From Circinella umbellata (taxonomy: Eukaryota > Mucoromycota > Mucoromycetes > Mucorales > Lichtheimiaceae): 64,000 nt of DNA. Position 1 is the stretch's first letter, and each line of letters starts with the position of its first letter. The position numbers were made by a program, and so were the translations under genes. A model generated the notes under the pieces. It was given only the letters and a program-made list of their open reading frames with translations. It was not told the origin of the DNA and searched no databases. The stretch is taken from positions 310,001 through 374,000 of the forward strand of contig JAIWNF010000040.1 of NCBI GenBank assembly GCA_025093555.1, given 5' to 3'. Below, in pieces: positions 12,883-26,983 of the stretch.

Positions 12883-14274
12883 GTACTTCATCTTACATTA
12901 CTGTATCAACCTGGCTTCCCTCCCCCCTTTATCATCTTTCACATCAACAATTAATCAACCTTCCTTGTCCACCCCCTTAATCATTTCTCATATCGACACT
13001 TCGTTAAATCCACTAAATGTATAATATTTGTTTTTTCGAAAATTCAAAAAAAAATTTCAATGTCAACAAATTTAATAAAACGTTTCAAGAATCGAAACTA
13101 AACATTATAGTTCCAGAATTTAAAGCAATTGAATTTATTTGGTTTTGCTGTTATGTTTCTTCGTTTTCTTGACAAATAAAATAAACATACACATATATAT
13201 GAGGTTATAAAAAAGAGTGCTGACCATCATGAGAAAAAACAAAGTGAAAAAAGAAAGAGCGAGAGAAGAATCGTCATCCCATCGAAAATTGTTGGTATCA
13301 AAGGCATCGGCCTTACTGTAGTTGAATTTGGACCTATATAATATTATGTATATCATGATAAGTGAGTAAAACCAAAATGTATTATTGGTTTGCAAGAGGA
13401 AAGTGACAACTTCCCACGCCCGGCTGGAGACAAACAGTTGTTCGTCAAGGCAGCCAGCGAATTTCTCCGGAGTAAAGGAGGATTCATGTGTACAAAGCTT
13501 TGTGCTTTTCTTGCAGCATTATTCTTAACGTGTATATTTATTTTCCATTTATCTTTAATAGAGCCTGAAATATCGACCTTGGAAAACTATGGCAGATTTT
13601 TGAAAGAAGAAACGTCGATACTGAGAACGTCAAACCACCAATGCCACTCTTGTCCGTGGAATTTCTAAAATATATACATTCCAGCTGCTCTGTAAAAAAT
13701 TGTATAAGATTATACAGATTAGTACAAGTGAAAAAAATAAAAAAATAAAAAAAGATGCACCTTACATAATAGTTGTCAATGACAACATAGTCGTTAATAT
13801 CTTTGTTTAATATCACAATGTCTAGATATCTCAATATTTCAACGTTCAAGTATAAGCATGATATATATAGCCTTTAGTTTAGTTGTCTTTTTTCTTTGGA
13901 ATTCATTCTCACAATTTTTATCAATAAAAATTATTGTGCACAAAGCTTTTTTTGAATTCACAATATTATTGTATCTTGTTATTTCTTGTTTGAGAAACTT
14001 TTCGTTTCACTTGGCTATTATAAGATAACTTAAGGTCCTTTTTATTTTTTCCTCTTTGATTTCATATTCTCTTTTTATTTTTTACTTCCTTTAATTTTGC
14101 TCTTCCTTCGTGAAAGTAACATAGTTTGCGTCTTACTTTTTGCCGATATACAAAGCAACCCTATTTAGAAAAGGTCATTAAAATTTGGCGAAATGGTACA
14201 ATAGAGAGTGACATCACCAAGCACAACGACGTGCTTGACTGCATTTCAAGCATTTGGTCAGTTTTTAGAGGTAA

Positions 14275-14403
14275 ATAATAACTTAAGTTTGGCTGGCATG
14301 GCTCAATTTCGTTAAACAGCCCAATTTAGAAAAGGTGGCCTATTTTCACAATCATCGCTCCTTTTTTATTTTGCACTGCCAAATTCAACCTCCAGCGCTG
14401 TAT
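14275..14403 (-). repeat. Dispersed short repeat, copy 2 of 3
   Basis: Reverse-complement relative of 9551-9700. On the minus strand it begins with CAGCGCTGGAGGTTGAATTT and ends with CTTAAGTTATTA. It is followed 100 bp away by a third, more diverged copy in the same orientation. Confidence 0.65.
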
Positions 14404-14504
14404 ATAGCTACTTCTCTTAGATACAAATAAATATAATAAACAATACTTATATATTACAATTTATTTTGGATCATATTCATTTTAAATATCTGATGGCCCA
14501 TATT

Positions 14505-14640
14505 TATTTTCTGTAGCTCAATACAAAAATTTCATGGCTCATGTTCGTCAGCTAATCTAATTTTGGCCCATTTTCAAAATCAAGGCTCATTTTTATTTTT
14601 GGTGGCCAAATTTAACTTCCAACGCTGTCAGTTGCATAGA
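14505..14640 (-). repeat. Dispersed short repeat, copy 3 of 3
   Basis: On the minus strand it shares AGCGTTGGAAGTTAAATTTG, AAAATAAAAATGAGC and TTTTGAAAATG with copies 1 and 2, then diverges into further GGCCCAT/GAGCCATG units. Confidence 0.55.
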
Positions 14641-15184
14641 ATTTAGAGTAACAAGCTTGCTTTCTGTAAACAAAAAGAAAAAAAAAACTACACTCAATGA
14701 AATTAACTTATGAAATTAACTTATGTCTTATAGCGAGTAAAGCTCCCTTTTTATATTTTTTGGAAAAAAAAAACTTGTTATGCATTCAAAGAATAATGAT
14801 ATAATCTTTAAATGCGTGGGTGGATCATGAGAAATAGAGATGATTAACGCAGAAAAACTTGACGAGCGTTATCAACTGCTCAATTTTTTCACTTATGAAC
14901 TTTCAGGTTACATGTAAAGTTCAGCAGTTATAATTTTCCTGGGAATTTGCTCAGGTTGTGTCACCATCAGTTATTTTCATTTTTGTAGTCAGATGTAGAT
15001 GGCAAACCCGAAGAAATGTCTTTTCTTGCATTATCAGATGAAATAAACTATATTTTGAAGAGATTTTGTATATATTAAATCCTTGTTGCATTAAAAAATA
15101 TTATTTGTGTAATTATAGCTCGATGCTAATCTATGTAGAGAGTTCAACAACCATGTATTATAATAAATACTCTAATTGATGGAA

Positions 15185-15647
15185 GGGATTTGCTACGGAC
15201 ACCCCAAAAAATACTATATTAGGTAATTTCAATCCTTACGGACACCCCACTTTTATATTTTTTCAAAGATACATAACAATCTGATATAATTACGTTGTAT
15301 CCAGCCATTTGTACATTATATACACAGTTATTATCGTTATATAACTTAAAAATGTTTATGAAACTTATATTAGCAGTTCAACTTTTTATAAAGATCGCTC
15401 AATATTTCTAATCTTCTCTTACTAACCGTTATGTACACAAATGAGAGCTGTAGTCCACACGGACACAAGACAAACAACAAGGAATAATGTGTACTCTTAA
15501 TGATATATGAGTGGTCATCAAATAAGGAGCAGTATTGGTGTTGATAACGCTAGTACTCTAGTTTACATGGTCTAAGAAGTTGTTTGACAGTTTTTTATTT
15601 GTGGGGTGTCCGTAAGGTCAAAATATGAGGTGTCCGTAGCAATTCCC
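15185..15647. mobile_element. Mutator-type MITE, 463 bp, long TIRs and 9-bp target duplication
   Basis: The ends are inverted copies of each other over about 65 bp: the left end reads GGGATTTGCTACGGACACCC and the right end, reverse complemented, GGGAATTGCTACGGACACCT; both arms also carry CTTACGGACACCCCAC further in. The element is flanked on both sides by TTGATGGAA (15,176-15,184 and 15,648-15,656). A 9-bp duplication with long TIRs is the hallmark of Mutator-like (MULE) elements. The interior has no transposase frame, so it is a non-autonomous copy. Seen: TIRs and duplication; inferred: MULE mobilisation. Confidence 0.88.
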
Positions 15648-15656
15648 TTGATGGAA

Positions 15657-16770
15657 ATTATAGAGCAACTTTTCTTCCGCCCAAAAATATCATATACGTA
15701 TAATTTCCAGCAGCGATTATCATATGTGCAAAAGAACAAATATTTACGTGTATCACTCAGTATATACTGTATCGGTCAAATTAATCATGTAAGAGAAATA
15801 AGTTTAAATTAAATCTTGAATGGTCATTTTTCTATAAAAAAAAAATAGATCAAACAGCATATATAATTGTATTAATTGTTAACGTTAGATCGTCTTTCAT
15901 CAATAGTACCATAGTTGTTGTCATGACAACAATTAGGATAACTCCAGAAAAGAAATTGTACTGTATGCAATTCCTGACAGATGATACCTGATACATAAGA
16001 AAAAAAGAATAAGAATAAGAATTAAAAGTCCATCATAGGTAATACAGACCCTATAAAATATATGGGATGTAATAACATTACTTACAGGTTTGTTGTTACC
16101 TTCATGTCCTATATGAATATACATCACACAATAAATTATTCGGCACATGTAAATATTAGTGACATGATGATTATGAAAGAAAGAATGGGAAAAAATGATA
16201 AAAAAATATTTCTGACCCTATTTATATTTTTTTTGTATTATGAGCCAATCGCGAGATTTTTATCACTTTTTAAAGAAGAAAAAAAAACATGTTGACATTA
16301 TGGTTGGACTTTTGACTAAAAAACAACACCAAATTAACGCATTTAAACAACTAGAAGTTAGCGATAACTTACGAGACGATTGCCATTGAATAGATCAGAA
16401 CACGGTTTGAACATTTTCTACATTTTCTACATCTTCCAGCTTGATATTTGGATATATAAAACAGCTGCGGATGAGCACATAATATAAATGTTACTGCATA
16501 TATCATTAGATCTGATAGACAGGTTTCATTCGCACGTTACATTTAACAATATTCGTTGCTCTTTTTCTTATTCTTTTATCGATACTTTTTATTTGAATTT
16601 GTATTAAATGTGTCACTAAAAGAAAAGTTGGCACTAAAAATGATCTTATTCTCAATGCATACAATGAAAAATATATTTCTGTTTTGGTTAGATCACGTGC
16701 TGCTTTTTTTTTGGAAATGCTAGGGGGCGTAAAATTAAAAGGTCGAGTTTAAAGAACAATCCTGCTTTTT
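15657..16770. other. Intergenic spacer
   Basis: No exon recognised. It contains an 18-bp perfect palindrome TTGTTGTCATGACAACAA near 15,917 and leads into the last exon of the minus-strand E2 gene. Confidence 0.5.
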
Positions 16771-18020
<1,250 letters not shown>

Positions 18021-19200
18021 GTTTGTTTTGAATAAACAGGTGGTTGGCTTTATTGGATAGTGAGATAGAGGGGAATAATGAAAATAAAACTATATAAAAC
18101 AATAAAAATAATGGATTTTTCTTATTGTTAAAGTAGTTATATAGCAAATTTGTGTTTAGATTTTGCTTGAGAGAAAAAGGTTTTTAAGAAGAAAAAAAGA
18201 AAAAAGAAGTTCTAAAGCAGGAGCCAGCCTGTTGTAAAAAAAAAATCTATTAAATAATAAAAAAAAGATGGTCGTGACCAAAAAAAAAAAAAAAAAAAAA
18301 GTATTATGCGCGGAATTTCAAGAGTTCTTTTTTTTTTGTGACGCGCTTGGGAACAGCATAGCGACAGCATAGGCTTTGAGGCACCAAAATGTTCAAGATC
18401 TGCAAAGGATATATTTCTATATGATTGAATGAAGACGATGCTTTATCGCACCAGCTATTATTAGCATATAAATAATTGGACAAGTTGATTCATCGCCATT
18501 CACCACTTTATAATACGATCATCATATCAAACGCTCACAATGTATCCTATTACATAGCTTGTAATAAAATAACCGAGTCAAAGATTGGTGGAATATGTTT
18601 GCTCAGCTTTCTACTTTTATCCCATCGGTTACTGAGCATTATTCTAATATTCAGCTCCCATAAAAATAAGATATACTCAAAAGAATATAATCTGCAAACT
18701 GAACAACAAAAAAACAGTTCATAGTGATAAAAATATACTATTTTCAAGTCTTTACATCATATATATTCAATACAATAGAACACATAAATCTTTCTTTAAT
18801 AACGTAAAAAAAATACAAGTAGTGTGTATAAAGAAAATATACAGGAGTGTGAGTAATACGTTCCAAAAAAAAGGTTATGATCTTATTCTCAATTGTAACC
18901 TTTTCACTTTTATTATGTTTTTGACAGGCTCATATTTCCATGTCGCGTAAAATACATACTCTTTGTGTCACATTGTCACCAAAATCCCCTCTTGTGCCCT
19001 CAATTTTTTTTTTTTTTTGCAATACGCGGTTTGATTTGCTTTCTACGTTATTGACTTATTACTAAGAGACAATAATTTAAATTAACTATAAAATAAGTGA
19101 TGATTTTATTGTATGTAATAATAATAAAAAAGATGGGTTGATTTGAGTTAATATATAGGACAAAGAAGAGAAAAAAAATATTCATACCTCCTCCTCCTAG
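18021..19200. other. Intergenic spacer
   Basis: Upstream region of the E2 gene. It includes a 20-bp A-run near 18,280 and a T-run near 19,010. No gene recognised. Confidence 0.5.
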
Positions 19201-19204
19201 TTGT

Positions 19205-19979
19205 ATGGACTTTGATTTCAGTGGTGCTAGGTGTCATATTATCTTATTTATATGATTTTCTGCCAAAGTCTCCTAAACCTGCCACAACTTATAAATTCCC
19301 ATGGTGATATAATGTATGTAGTATCCGAGCAAAACGATGCATTACGTAATATGTAAGCGATGGTATTTTTATAATAATCATACGCTGTTAATTTATATTT
19401 CAACAAAGTGTCTATTCAATATTTATTAGTTTTTTCTATGGCAACACAATGTCATATAGGCGATGTTATAGTTTTAACTCATTCTACTTATAGTCAGATG
19501 AACGAGCTATTAGTTGTAATAGGTATTATCTCCCACGAAATATTTAAACACCTTACTAGCCAAATTTATTTATTACGTTTTAAAAGAGGTGTATTTCAAC
19601 TGAGTAATCTCTTGTTAGTCGTCTCGACGATACTCTTATTTGGTTGTTCGCAATCTGCAATGATCTTGATTGTTGGAGGATAGTTTATTTGAATAAGAAG
19701 GGGGAATTGAGTAGCATTCGTGTTCTAAGCAACGGATGTTGTGCAGAAGTAAGACAACACGCTGAACTACATGTATGCTGGTTGTATACGAAAAGGTGGG
19801 AATTCAGCACTTGTCAACTGGACAAATTATATATACTATCCCCATTAATAAGATTATTTTTTATGACTGATTTACATTTTCAGAACAAGCATGATTTAAC
19901 CATGACCAAGACTACTGATCTGTTACCAATTTTCAAATTCCTCGCGCAGGAATATCAGTCTTTACTAACTACTACATAA
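19205..19979 (+). pseudogene. Unidentified gene relic, interrupted exons
   Basis: Exon-like pieces occur on the plus strand: ATG at 19,205 giving MDFDFSGA, then across a short intron SLLNLPQLINSHGDIMYVVS and SEQNDALRN up to a GTAAGC donor near 19,352, then hydrophobic frames up to 19,683, and finally a longer frame 19,644-19,979 with RVLSNGCCAEVRQHAELHVC and LLPIFKFLAQEYQSLLTTT before a TAA. I could not join these into one open frame: stops fall at about 19,493 and 19,681 whichever plausible junctions are used. The coding character of the first and last pieces is good. No domain is recognised. It may be a decayed gene or one with introns I failed to place. Confidence 0.4.
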
Positions 19980-21628
19980 ACCATAAATATACACTCAAAA
20001 TCATAGCACATCAATACAGTTATTTATATATTGTATGTATATTAAATAATAAACAGCTTATTTACACTATATATTCTCATGATATCCTCATCCATTTCTT
20101 TGTTCATAAATTTGGTTTGGTTTATGATACGTATTATGTTTTTACTCCATTATTGTATGTTAAGTAAAAGGGTAAAATGAAGGTACACGACTTCTTAAAA
20201 AAAAAGCAGTCCATTATCGCTATCATTATTATTGGCATGAGCGTTTTTTTATAATTAAAGCAAGCATTTCATTACATCACTCCCCATTGTTTAACTTCAT
20301 CTATTATTCAAAGTAGTCAATTTCGCCATTGTATGCACTTCAGTTTACTTCTTTTTTTTCTCTTTTTTTTTTCTTTGGATCAAATTGGCAATTTTATGGA
20401 AATAATGGATATTACTTCCAAACTGCCAATGCCGTTCTGTTAGCCTCAGCTGGGGTAATCAGTACTATGGTGGGGGTCCACGCGAGTATACCGCGTAGTG
20501 TGAGTTTTTCCAGACCAATTAGAACAAATAGGTCTCAAGTTAGACCCCTTTTTTTAAATCTAACCATCGAAACAATGTACATTTTCTCTGTTGTAGTTTA
20601 TAAATATATAAAGGAAAGTAATATTATGATGGTTAATACAGTAATACGTAAGCTAGTAAATGCTTAAGAAAGTTCAAGTTCTTTAAATACCTTAAAGATT
20701 AAAAGATTATCGAAGAATTCTAAGAATTGTAACATTGTTCTACTTTTTTTTCAAAAGATATGTTTTTTTTTCTGGGGCAGGTACATCAAGGTTTGGCAAA
20801 GGTAAAGTGAATGCACCGAAGATTCAATTTGAGCATTTAATTCTATAGATAACAAATTTGTGTTATTAGGTAAGATAACGGCGTACCAACGGATAATATG
20901 TAAAAAGAAAGAATTAGAAACCCATTGGCTTACCACTCATTTTTATTACACAACTATGTAATTGTATGACACCCAGCATATTCACCATTATATATGCTAA
21001 CGCGTTCATCTATATATCTTTCTTCTTCACGCAGTAATTTAAACCAATTCACACCATCAGAAAAGAATCTTGCAAGCTCCCTTTCTCCTACATCGTACGT
21101 ATTTAATAACGTTCGTCATATATCCGACATCCGTTCATCCGATCCGATTGGTGAAGGACACCGATATATTCAATATTCCTACAACAAAGCGAATGTCAAT
21201 TTTTGATGCGATTATGTTTCCTTCTTTGTTGTAACACGCCTTTTTGCTGCTCGATTATGAATGGATACGGATTTTTCTGTTAAAAAACGTTCTTATTAAT
21301 TAGAATTACAGGTATGCAGATATAAACAAATTATTGATTCAAAGTGTATACAGTACAGCAAAAAAGATACGTATGATTTTGATCGAATAATATTATTTCC
21401 AGATAAAAGAAAAATATTAAACATTGGAATCCATAGGCATGTGGGACGATCGGTTTCTGTGGTATTTTTAGGTTTCGAGGACGTCGAACATCTCTGGGCA
21501 ACTTTTGAGTACGTAGATCAAAAAATGGGTACTTTTCACACCTCGGACATGGTAAAGTGTATTTCGCCTTATAACTGCCAGAATTTCGCCTCAACTTTAA
21601 AGGCTGGATATAAATGTGAATAGTAAAT
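19980..21628. other. Spacer with weak relics
   Basis: Open frames at 20,329-20,667 (with FYGNNGYYFQTANAVLLASA) and 20,994-21,206 (+) are of uncertain status; neither shows a known domain or splice context. The rest is AT-rich. Confidence 0.35.
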
Positions 21629-21642
21629 AATGAATCTATCAC

Positions 21643-22342
21643 GTTTGAAATTTTGATGATTTTTATTATATCTCCTATAATCCAGCGTCTGTTAAGACAT
21701 ATCGATTGAGACGGCTCAGAAAAGTAAAAAATGTATATAAAAAACCCTGTTCGGGACAGGGAAAAGGCTTTAGGGAATAAAGACAATCGTAAACACTGGT
21801 ATACATGGGATTCAACTAATGTTCATTGTGGAGGGGGTAGTCCGAAAATTTCTAAAATAAGGTTAAAGTGAAAAAAGCAATAAAAGACTAGAAAGGGAGG
21901 AAAATAAAGAGACAAAAATTTGTGATGAGAGAATTATATAAACTAGGGAATAAAAGTGGAAGAATTAAGATGAAGGAAGATTTAATTCTTTAGCCAGGTT
22001 GTTTTTCTGAAGGGGGATCAATCCATTTGATGAATGCAGCACCAGGGTTTAAATCATAGTATTGCTGTTGGTTGCTGCCAGGATGTTGGTGTGCATCAAT
22101 CTCAGCCAGTATCATGCACAACGTGGGCCATATATTCTTCCAAAATTCAATTTTCTTTTTCGATGTTGGTTTGGACTGTGGTAGTAGGTTGAACAAATGG
22201 GATATTTGATCAGCAGTTTGGTGGTATTCGATTTTTAAGCGGTTATGGACGTGTAGACAATGGATCGCGTGATTTTTATGGAAGTTCGGAAAGCCACAAG
22301 CTTTATATGGTTTGGGTTTACCACCAGGAAGCCAGCCGAGTC
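21643..22342 (-). mobile_element. 5'-truncated LINE insertion (copy A), 700 bp, 14-bp target duplication
   Basis: On the minus strand the insert begins GACTCGGCTGG and codes for the last part of a LINE ORF2 to the stop at 21,990: WLPGGKPKPYKACGFP, a Cys/His cluster with HCLHVHNRL, then FNLLPQSKP and FWKNIWPTLCMILAEID. The 3'UTR carries a hairpin (21,746-21,762) followed by a T-run and ends in ATAATAAAAAT. Both sides carry AATGAATCTATCAC (22,343-22,356 and 21,629-21,642), a target-site duplication. The protein matches the end of copy C at 49,875 (NLLPQSE, WPALIRVLREID). Truncation is the normal outcome of target-primed reverse transcription. Confidence 0.85.
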
Positions 22343-22356
22343 AATGAATCTATCAC

Positions 22357-25049
22357 AATCATCGCTATCTTTACTTTTGCTATCTAAAAAGACTTTATAA
22401 TCTTTAAATCAAACAAGGTGGATGATGATGATGATAATAACTACGTATTTTAAAGGTGATGGCGGCAATGGACACCCCCGCCCCCTTTTTATTCATGCAC
22501 AGTTATAGCGACCCTATTAAGGCGCACATGGGCTTATGTAAATCCAAACATTTGAATTATAAACGCCCCTGATTTCCAACTATTCGTCACATGCGATCGT
22601 TCTGATTTCTGCAAAGTTACTTTGTAAAGTATTTTTTTCATAAAATACACCAACCACACACTTGAAATAATGGCTTTTGACCATCTTCCGATGGGTCAAC
22701 GGGGAACAACAAATAACTAAACCTGACTCTAGAATATCAAGTAGGCAAATAATATCTGTCAAAATAAGATTTTTCTAAAATACCATTGGATGTTACTTTT
22801 TTTCTTTCATCTGTAGACTTACTTCATTATTTTTTCTTTATTACGTAAATGATATTTTTCTTGGAAGTTTTGTTCCTTTGTATATTTTCTGCTCCTTTAG
22901 TGATAGTTTCGATGGCTAAACAAATCTATGACGTTATAGTCGCAAAAAAAAGCGAGATGAGAATCAATAATCAAGCACTTAGCAAAAGCATAAATATAAA
23001 AAAAACTAATGAGGTTAACTACCTTGTTCAACTTTGTTATCATCTTCACTTGTCTTCATCGACTTGTTCACCCGCTCCAGATAAGATTGGCATAATTTCA
23101 AATCTGAGCAATTTTAAACCTAAGTAGACTTTGGGAATCCAATTTATCTACGGATTAGAAAACTTGAATTCAAATTCGTTACGTAAAAATCAGGTCTAAA
23201 TCCATTATCCGTGTTGCAAAAACATCTTTATACGAGAAACTATGCTACCCATGAAATGTTACTTGATTTTTTAGGTGGTTCTCCTTAAACTGGCCACCAA
23301 ATGTCATGTCGTTACGAGATATAGATAGATTTGTTGGCATCAAGATATCAACTTCACTTAGTCACGCTCATTGGAAGGTCGTACTTCAGATGAAATATAT
23401 AAAGGCTGTGGCATTGTGCTGGATCCATTGTTTCCTTGTCGGTGCTACTATGATTGATATTATTATTAATTTTGTTGCTGCCGACGTCGTTGTTTTGTTA
23501 TATAGTATTTAACAGTGCGTATGCTTCATGATATCAAGTTCCTTGGCTCACAATTTATTTGGTAGTGTTCTTAATAATGCTGGTTTTTTTGTCGTGGCGC
23601 GAGAACTTCTTAACAATTTGAGATCAAATGATGTGAATATATATTACAAGAATTGTCGGTTCCCAAATCATATTGATTGATAATATGATTGTAATCTTTG
23701 TTGTTCGACTATAAATGAAAGACATATCGACCGTATTTAGTATTTCAATCAATACTGCAAGCAAAAAAAAAAAGTTCAGATTTCGTGAATAAGGATGAAG
23801 AGAGCATCATTCCTATCCATCCACTCTCCATCTTTTGATGCATAATTGTTGACTAGTTGCTCTCCTATAAAAATAATGATAAATTATTAGTTTAATTTCA
23901 TTGATCTTGAGAATAAGACATAATTACATAACATATAATACATACACCTACACTAGGCTATTCAGTACTAAATTCAGTACTCTTTTTTTTTTATCTTTCA
24001 CCTTTCTTTGAACTTTAGGTCTGGACCAGAACGATGTTTGTTGAAAGGCATCTTAGTACAGTATGGATTGTTAATAGAATTGAAATTTACAGATCCATTA
24101 GATTATTTGATCCGTCAATATAATTATTGATTCATAAGCCAAGTTCTTTCCAGTAGTAAAAAAAAAGACAAAGAGAGCGTGCATTTAAATAAACTAACTA
24201 TACCCTATGGAAAGTTCAAGCTTCTATTTATTTTTGTATATCTAAAAAGAGAAGTCAAAATGAGAATGGGATCATTGTAAAGGCAAATAAACACTGGTTT
24301 CAAGATAGAAAAGAAAATATGCCAACTATTATACCTTTGTTGGACCATAGGAATTTCCAAAATGAGGTTTCAATATGCCGCCAATATCAATATCTATTCA
24401 TGCCTTTTCTTTTTTTCAGACTAGTTCTATACATCTATATCTTCAAGCCTGTACTACGAGGAGTAAGTAAAATTGACACAGTAACAAGTACGTAATTCTT
24501 GTTTATTATTATTGTTATTTACAACGAACTATGATAAACACAACTCACTTGTTGACCATAATGAGTTTTTTTTATATACTGCTATTTGATCCCCTCTTCA
24601 GCTTCCTATCCCATTTTTTAACAGAGATTTAATATGTATATTACTCTCAAATATATCATAAAAAAAAGAGGGAGAGATATGAAGATGTATTGTATTTACT
24701 ACTTTTTATGTTTGACAAAGACATTCTCCTATGCATATCGACATTGAGCCATAGTCTCTTGTCAATTAAATGTTTATTGTACGTATGCTATGCGTAAGAT
24801 CAATATTTAATAAGTATATAAGGTTAAATAAACACGTTATTTTAATAGAAAGCATAATATTCTCTTGTCAACAACAAAAAAAAAATCAACTCAATTTTGT
24901 TCAAGAATACGACTTCATTTATTTCATCGAGTTTGTAGTATGTGCATGTGCATGATAGAGAGAACCAGAGGGGGGATGATGGCAAAATGCTGGGGGGGGG
25001 GGTTTACTTGATAAAATATTCATAATGAATTATTTCTTTCTTTGAAATG
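22357..25049. other. Long spacer with possible terminal-exon relic
   Basis: Mostly non-coding. One exon-like stretch starts after an AG at 24,020 (+) and reads SGPERCLLKGILVQYGLLIE then LKFTDPLDYLIRQYNY to a stop near 24,132; no upstream exon in frame was found and no family is recognised. An 8-9 bp G-run lies at about 24,992. Confidence 0.35.
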
Positions 25050-26983
25050 TTAATGCCATCCTGCAGTATTTACTGGAGGTCTTTGTTGTTCACCTTGTTG
25101 GGGAGGAGAAAAAGGAGCTTGATTTTGATGTTGTGGTGGAGGTGGATAATAATATTGTGTAGAAGGTGGAGCAGAAGGTGCAGAAACACGATAATTGCTA
25201 CTGTAGTCATTATTATTAGAAGGTGGAGGTCGTTCAAGTGGATAATTATTTGTTGGTGTTTGGTGTTGTTGTGGAGTACCCGGCTGAGGTATAGATACGG
25301 GTGGACGCGGTGGAGCAGGATAAGACGGTGGTCCACCTACTACAGGTGAATGCTGAACAGGCGGATAACCTGGTTGTTGTTGTTGTTGTTGTTGCAGAGC
25401 AGGAGGTCGCGGCATTGAATTAGCAGCAGAGGTAGTAGCAACTGTTGTTGAAGAAGGTGGCGGATAGGGTATAGAAGCTTGAGTTGTTAATGTTGCAGAT
25501 GATCCCAATTGGGTTGTTGTTGAACCCATATTGCTGGATAAAGTGGAAGTGGTTACTGGTGGTGGCGGAGGTGGATAATTCGGTGCTTGCTGGTGTTGTG
25601 GCTCTTGCATTTCTGTCTTCTTTTGATTCTTTTTTTCATCATCTAAAAATTGAGCTATATAATAACATGATAGTCAGCATTTACAATTCTTCACTCTTTC
25701 ACTTCCCATATTTTAGTTTAAAGAAATATATTAATACTAATATATACCTAGTTCAGCAGTGGAAAGATTCCTATATGATTTTTCTATATCATTTCCATTC
25801 CATGCACACATATACAAAGTTAGATATATATGAAAGTTTAATTGAAGCAAAAGTAATTGTATCCATATATAATTACGAAATATGATATTTACCAACAGCT
25901 TCAATAACACCATTATTGATTCCATTGTTTTCAACACTTTTTATTTTACTTGCGTGTGATAAGGAGTCAAGAACGTGATTGATCATATCTCGCAATTGAC
26001 TCATTTGATCCTTTAATTCATCATACGGAGGTGCAGATAAATTTGTATTTCCTATAAATGGATGCTTTTGCTGCAAATTTGTTGGCATTTTTTTTAAACA
26101 AAAAAATAATAACGATCTGTATGTTAGTTGATCTAAACCCTACAATTAATCCGCCTTCCTTCCTCTTCTATTCTTTTTTCCAAAAACTATTGGTTTTGAG
26201 TTTACCTTGTCAAATACTGTAATTTTCAATAAAGAACTTTGTGATATAGCATGATTAACATCCGTATCATCTTGAATAAATTATATGTTCATGTTAAAAA
26301 ACCGTCCTATTTATCATGGTATATGTATATGTTGCATTTCCCCTTCTCACGCTTCTTTTCCCGATCAAACTTCTTGGCATATATTTATTTTACCTGTCAT
26401 GCTCACTAAATCACCCTCTGTATTTAGATATATAGATTATTAATGTGAATGAGTTAGTAATAGAATATATATGTATTATTTATCAACACTCTTATTGATT
26501 CAGTACCATCGTCCGTGTATTTTAAGACAATATTTTCAGGGCTTGAAAGCTCATTCTTAAATAAACGGTACATCATGAGACAAAGTCTAACACCAATACC
26601 AAAATTAGATTAAAGAAGAAAAAAAATTCATTTAATCTTCAAAGTTTTCTATTCACATGCTCCAGCCAATCTGTTTATTTATTTTACAAATAAGAATAAT
26701 AAAGAAACAACTTACTCGTCATAACTTGGAGCTTGGTTTATGGGGATACGCCTAATATCATTATGAAAACGACCTATTATGAAGGGGCAATTTTTTTAAT
26801 ATATAATAATAAATAAATAATACGTTTTAGCAAATAACAACAAACAAAAATAATAATAATAAAGCTAAAAGAAAAAAAAAAGGTTGATCTGCATTCAACT
26901 GTATGAATTTAAACTATACATTTAACAATAATATCACCAGTAACGATTTTGCGTAAATTGCTATAATCTTGTTGGTAAGTCAT
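25050..26983 (-). CDS. TFG: TFG-like protein: PB1 domain, coiled coil, Pro/Gln-rich tail, 357 aa
   Basis: Seven exons: 26920-26983, 26716-26773, 26507-26586, 26394-26417, 26206-26270, 25893-26070 and 25050-25654, totalling 1074 nt. Residues 1 to about 90 form a PB1 domain: KIVTGDIIVKC (conserved Lys), RFHNDIRRIPINQAPSYDEL, then an acidic OPCA-type loop KYTDDGEGDLVSMTDDTDV and LLKITVFDK. A short helix ELKDQMSQLRDMINHVLDSL follows, the position of the TFG coiled coil (ELIELRNKVNRLLDSLE in human). The rest is Pro/Gln/Tyr-rich, as in TFG. In animals TFG assembles at ER exit sites and organises COPII carriers; a similar role is inferred. The domain order and the DIRRIP match are the basis for the name. 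Length is close to human TFG (400 aa). Confidence 0.88.

Larger units (their letters stand above)
12883..15175. other. Repeat-bearing spacer
   Basis: AT-rich region with two copies of the dispersed repeat (about 14,275-14,403 and 14,505-14,640). A less AT-rich open frame at 13,390-13,668 (+, with FPRPAGDKQLFVKAASEFLRS near its start and a hydrophobic stretch after it) could be a gene relic but has no recognisable domain. A GTTGTCAATGACAAC near-palindrome lies near 13,772. Confidence 0.45.

Noticed and set aside
25047..25349. Trp/Arg/Ile-rich open frame on the plus strand
   Set aside because: It is the antisense shadow of the Pro/Gln-rich last exon of the TFG-like gene.
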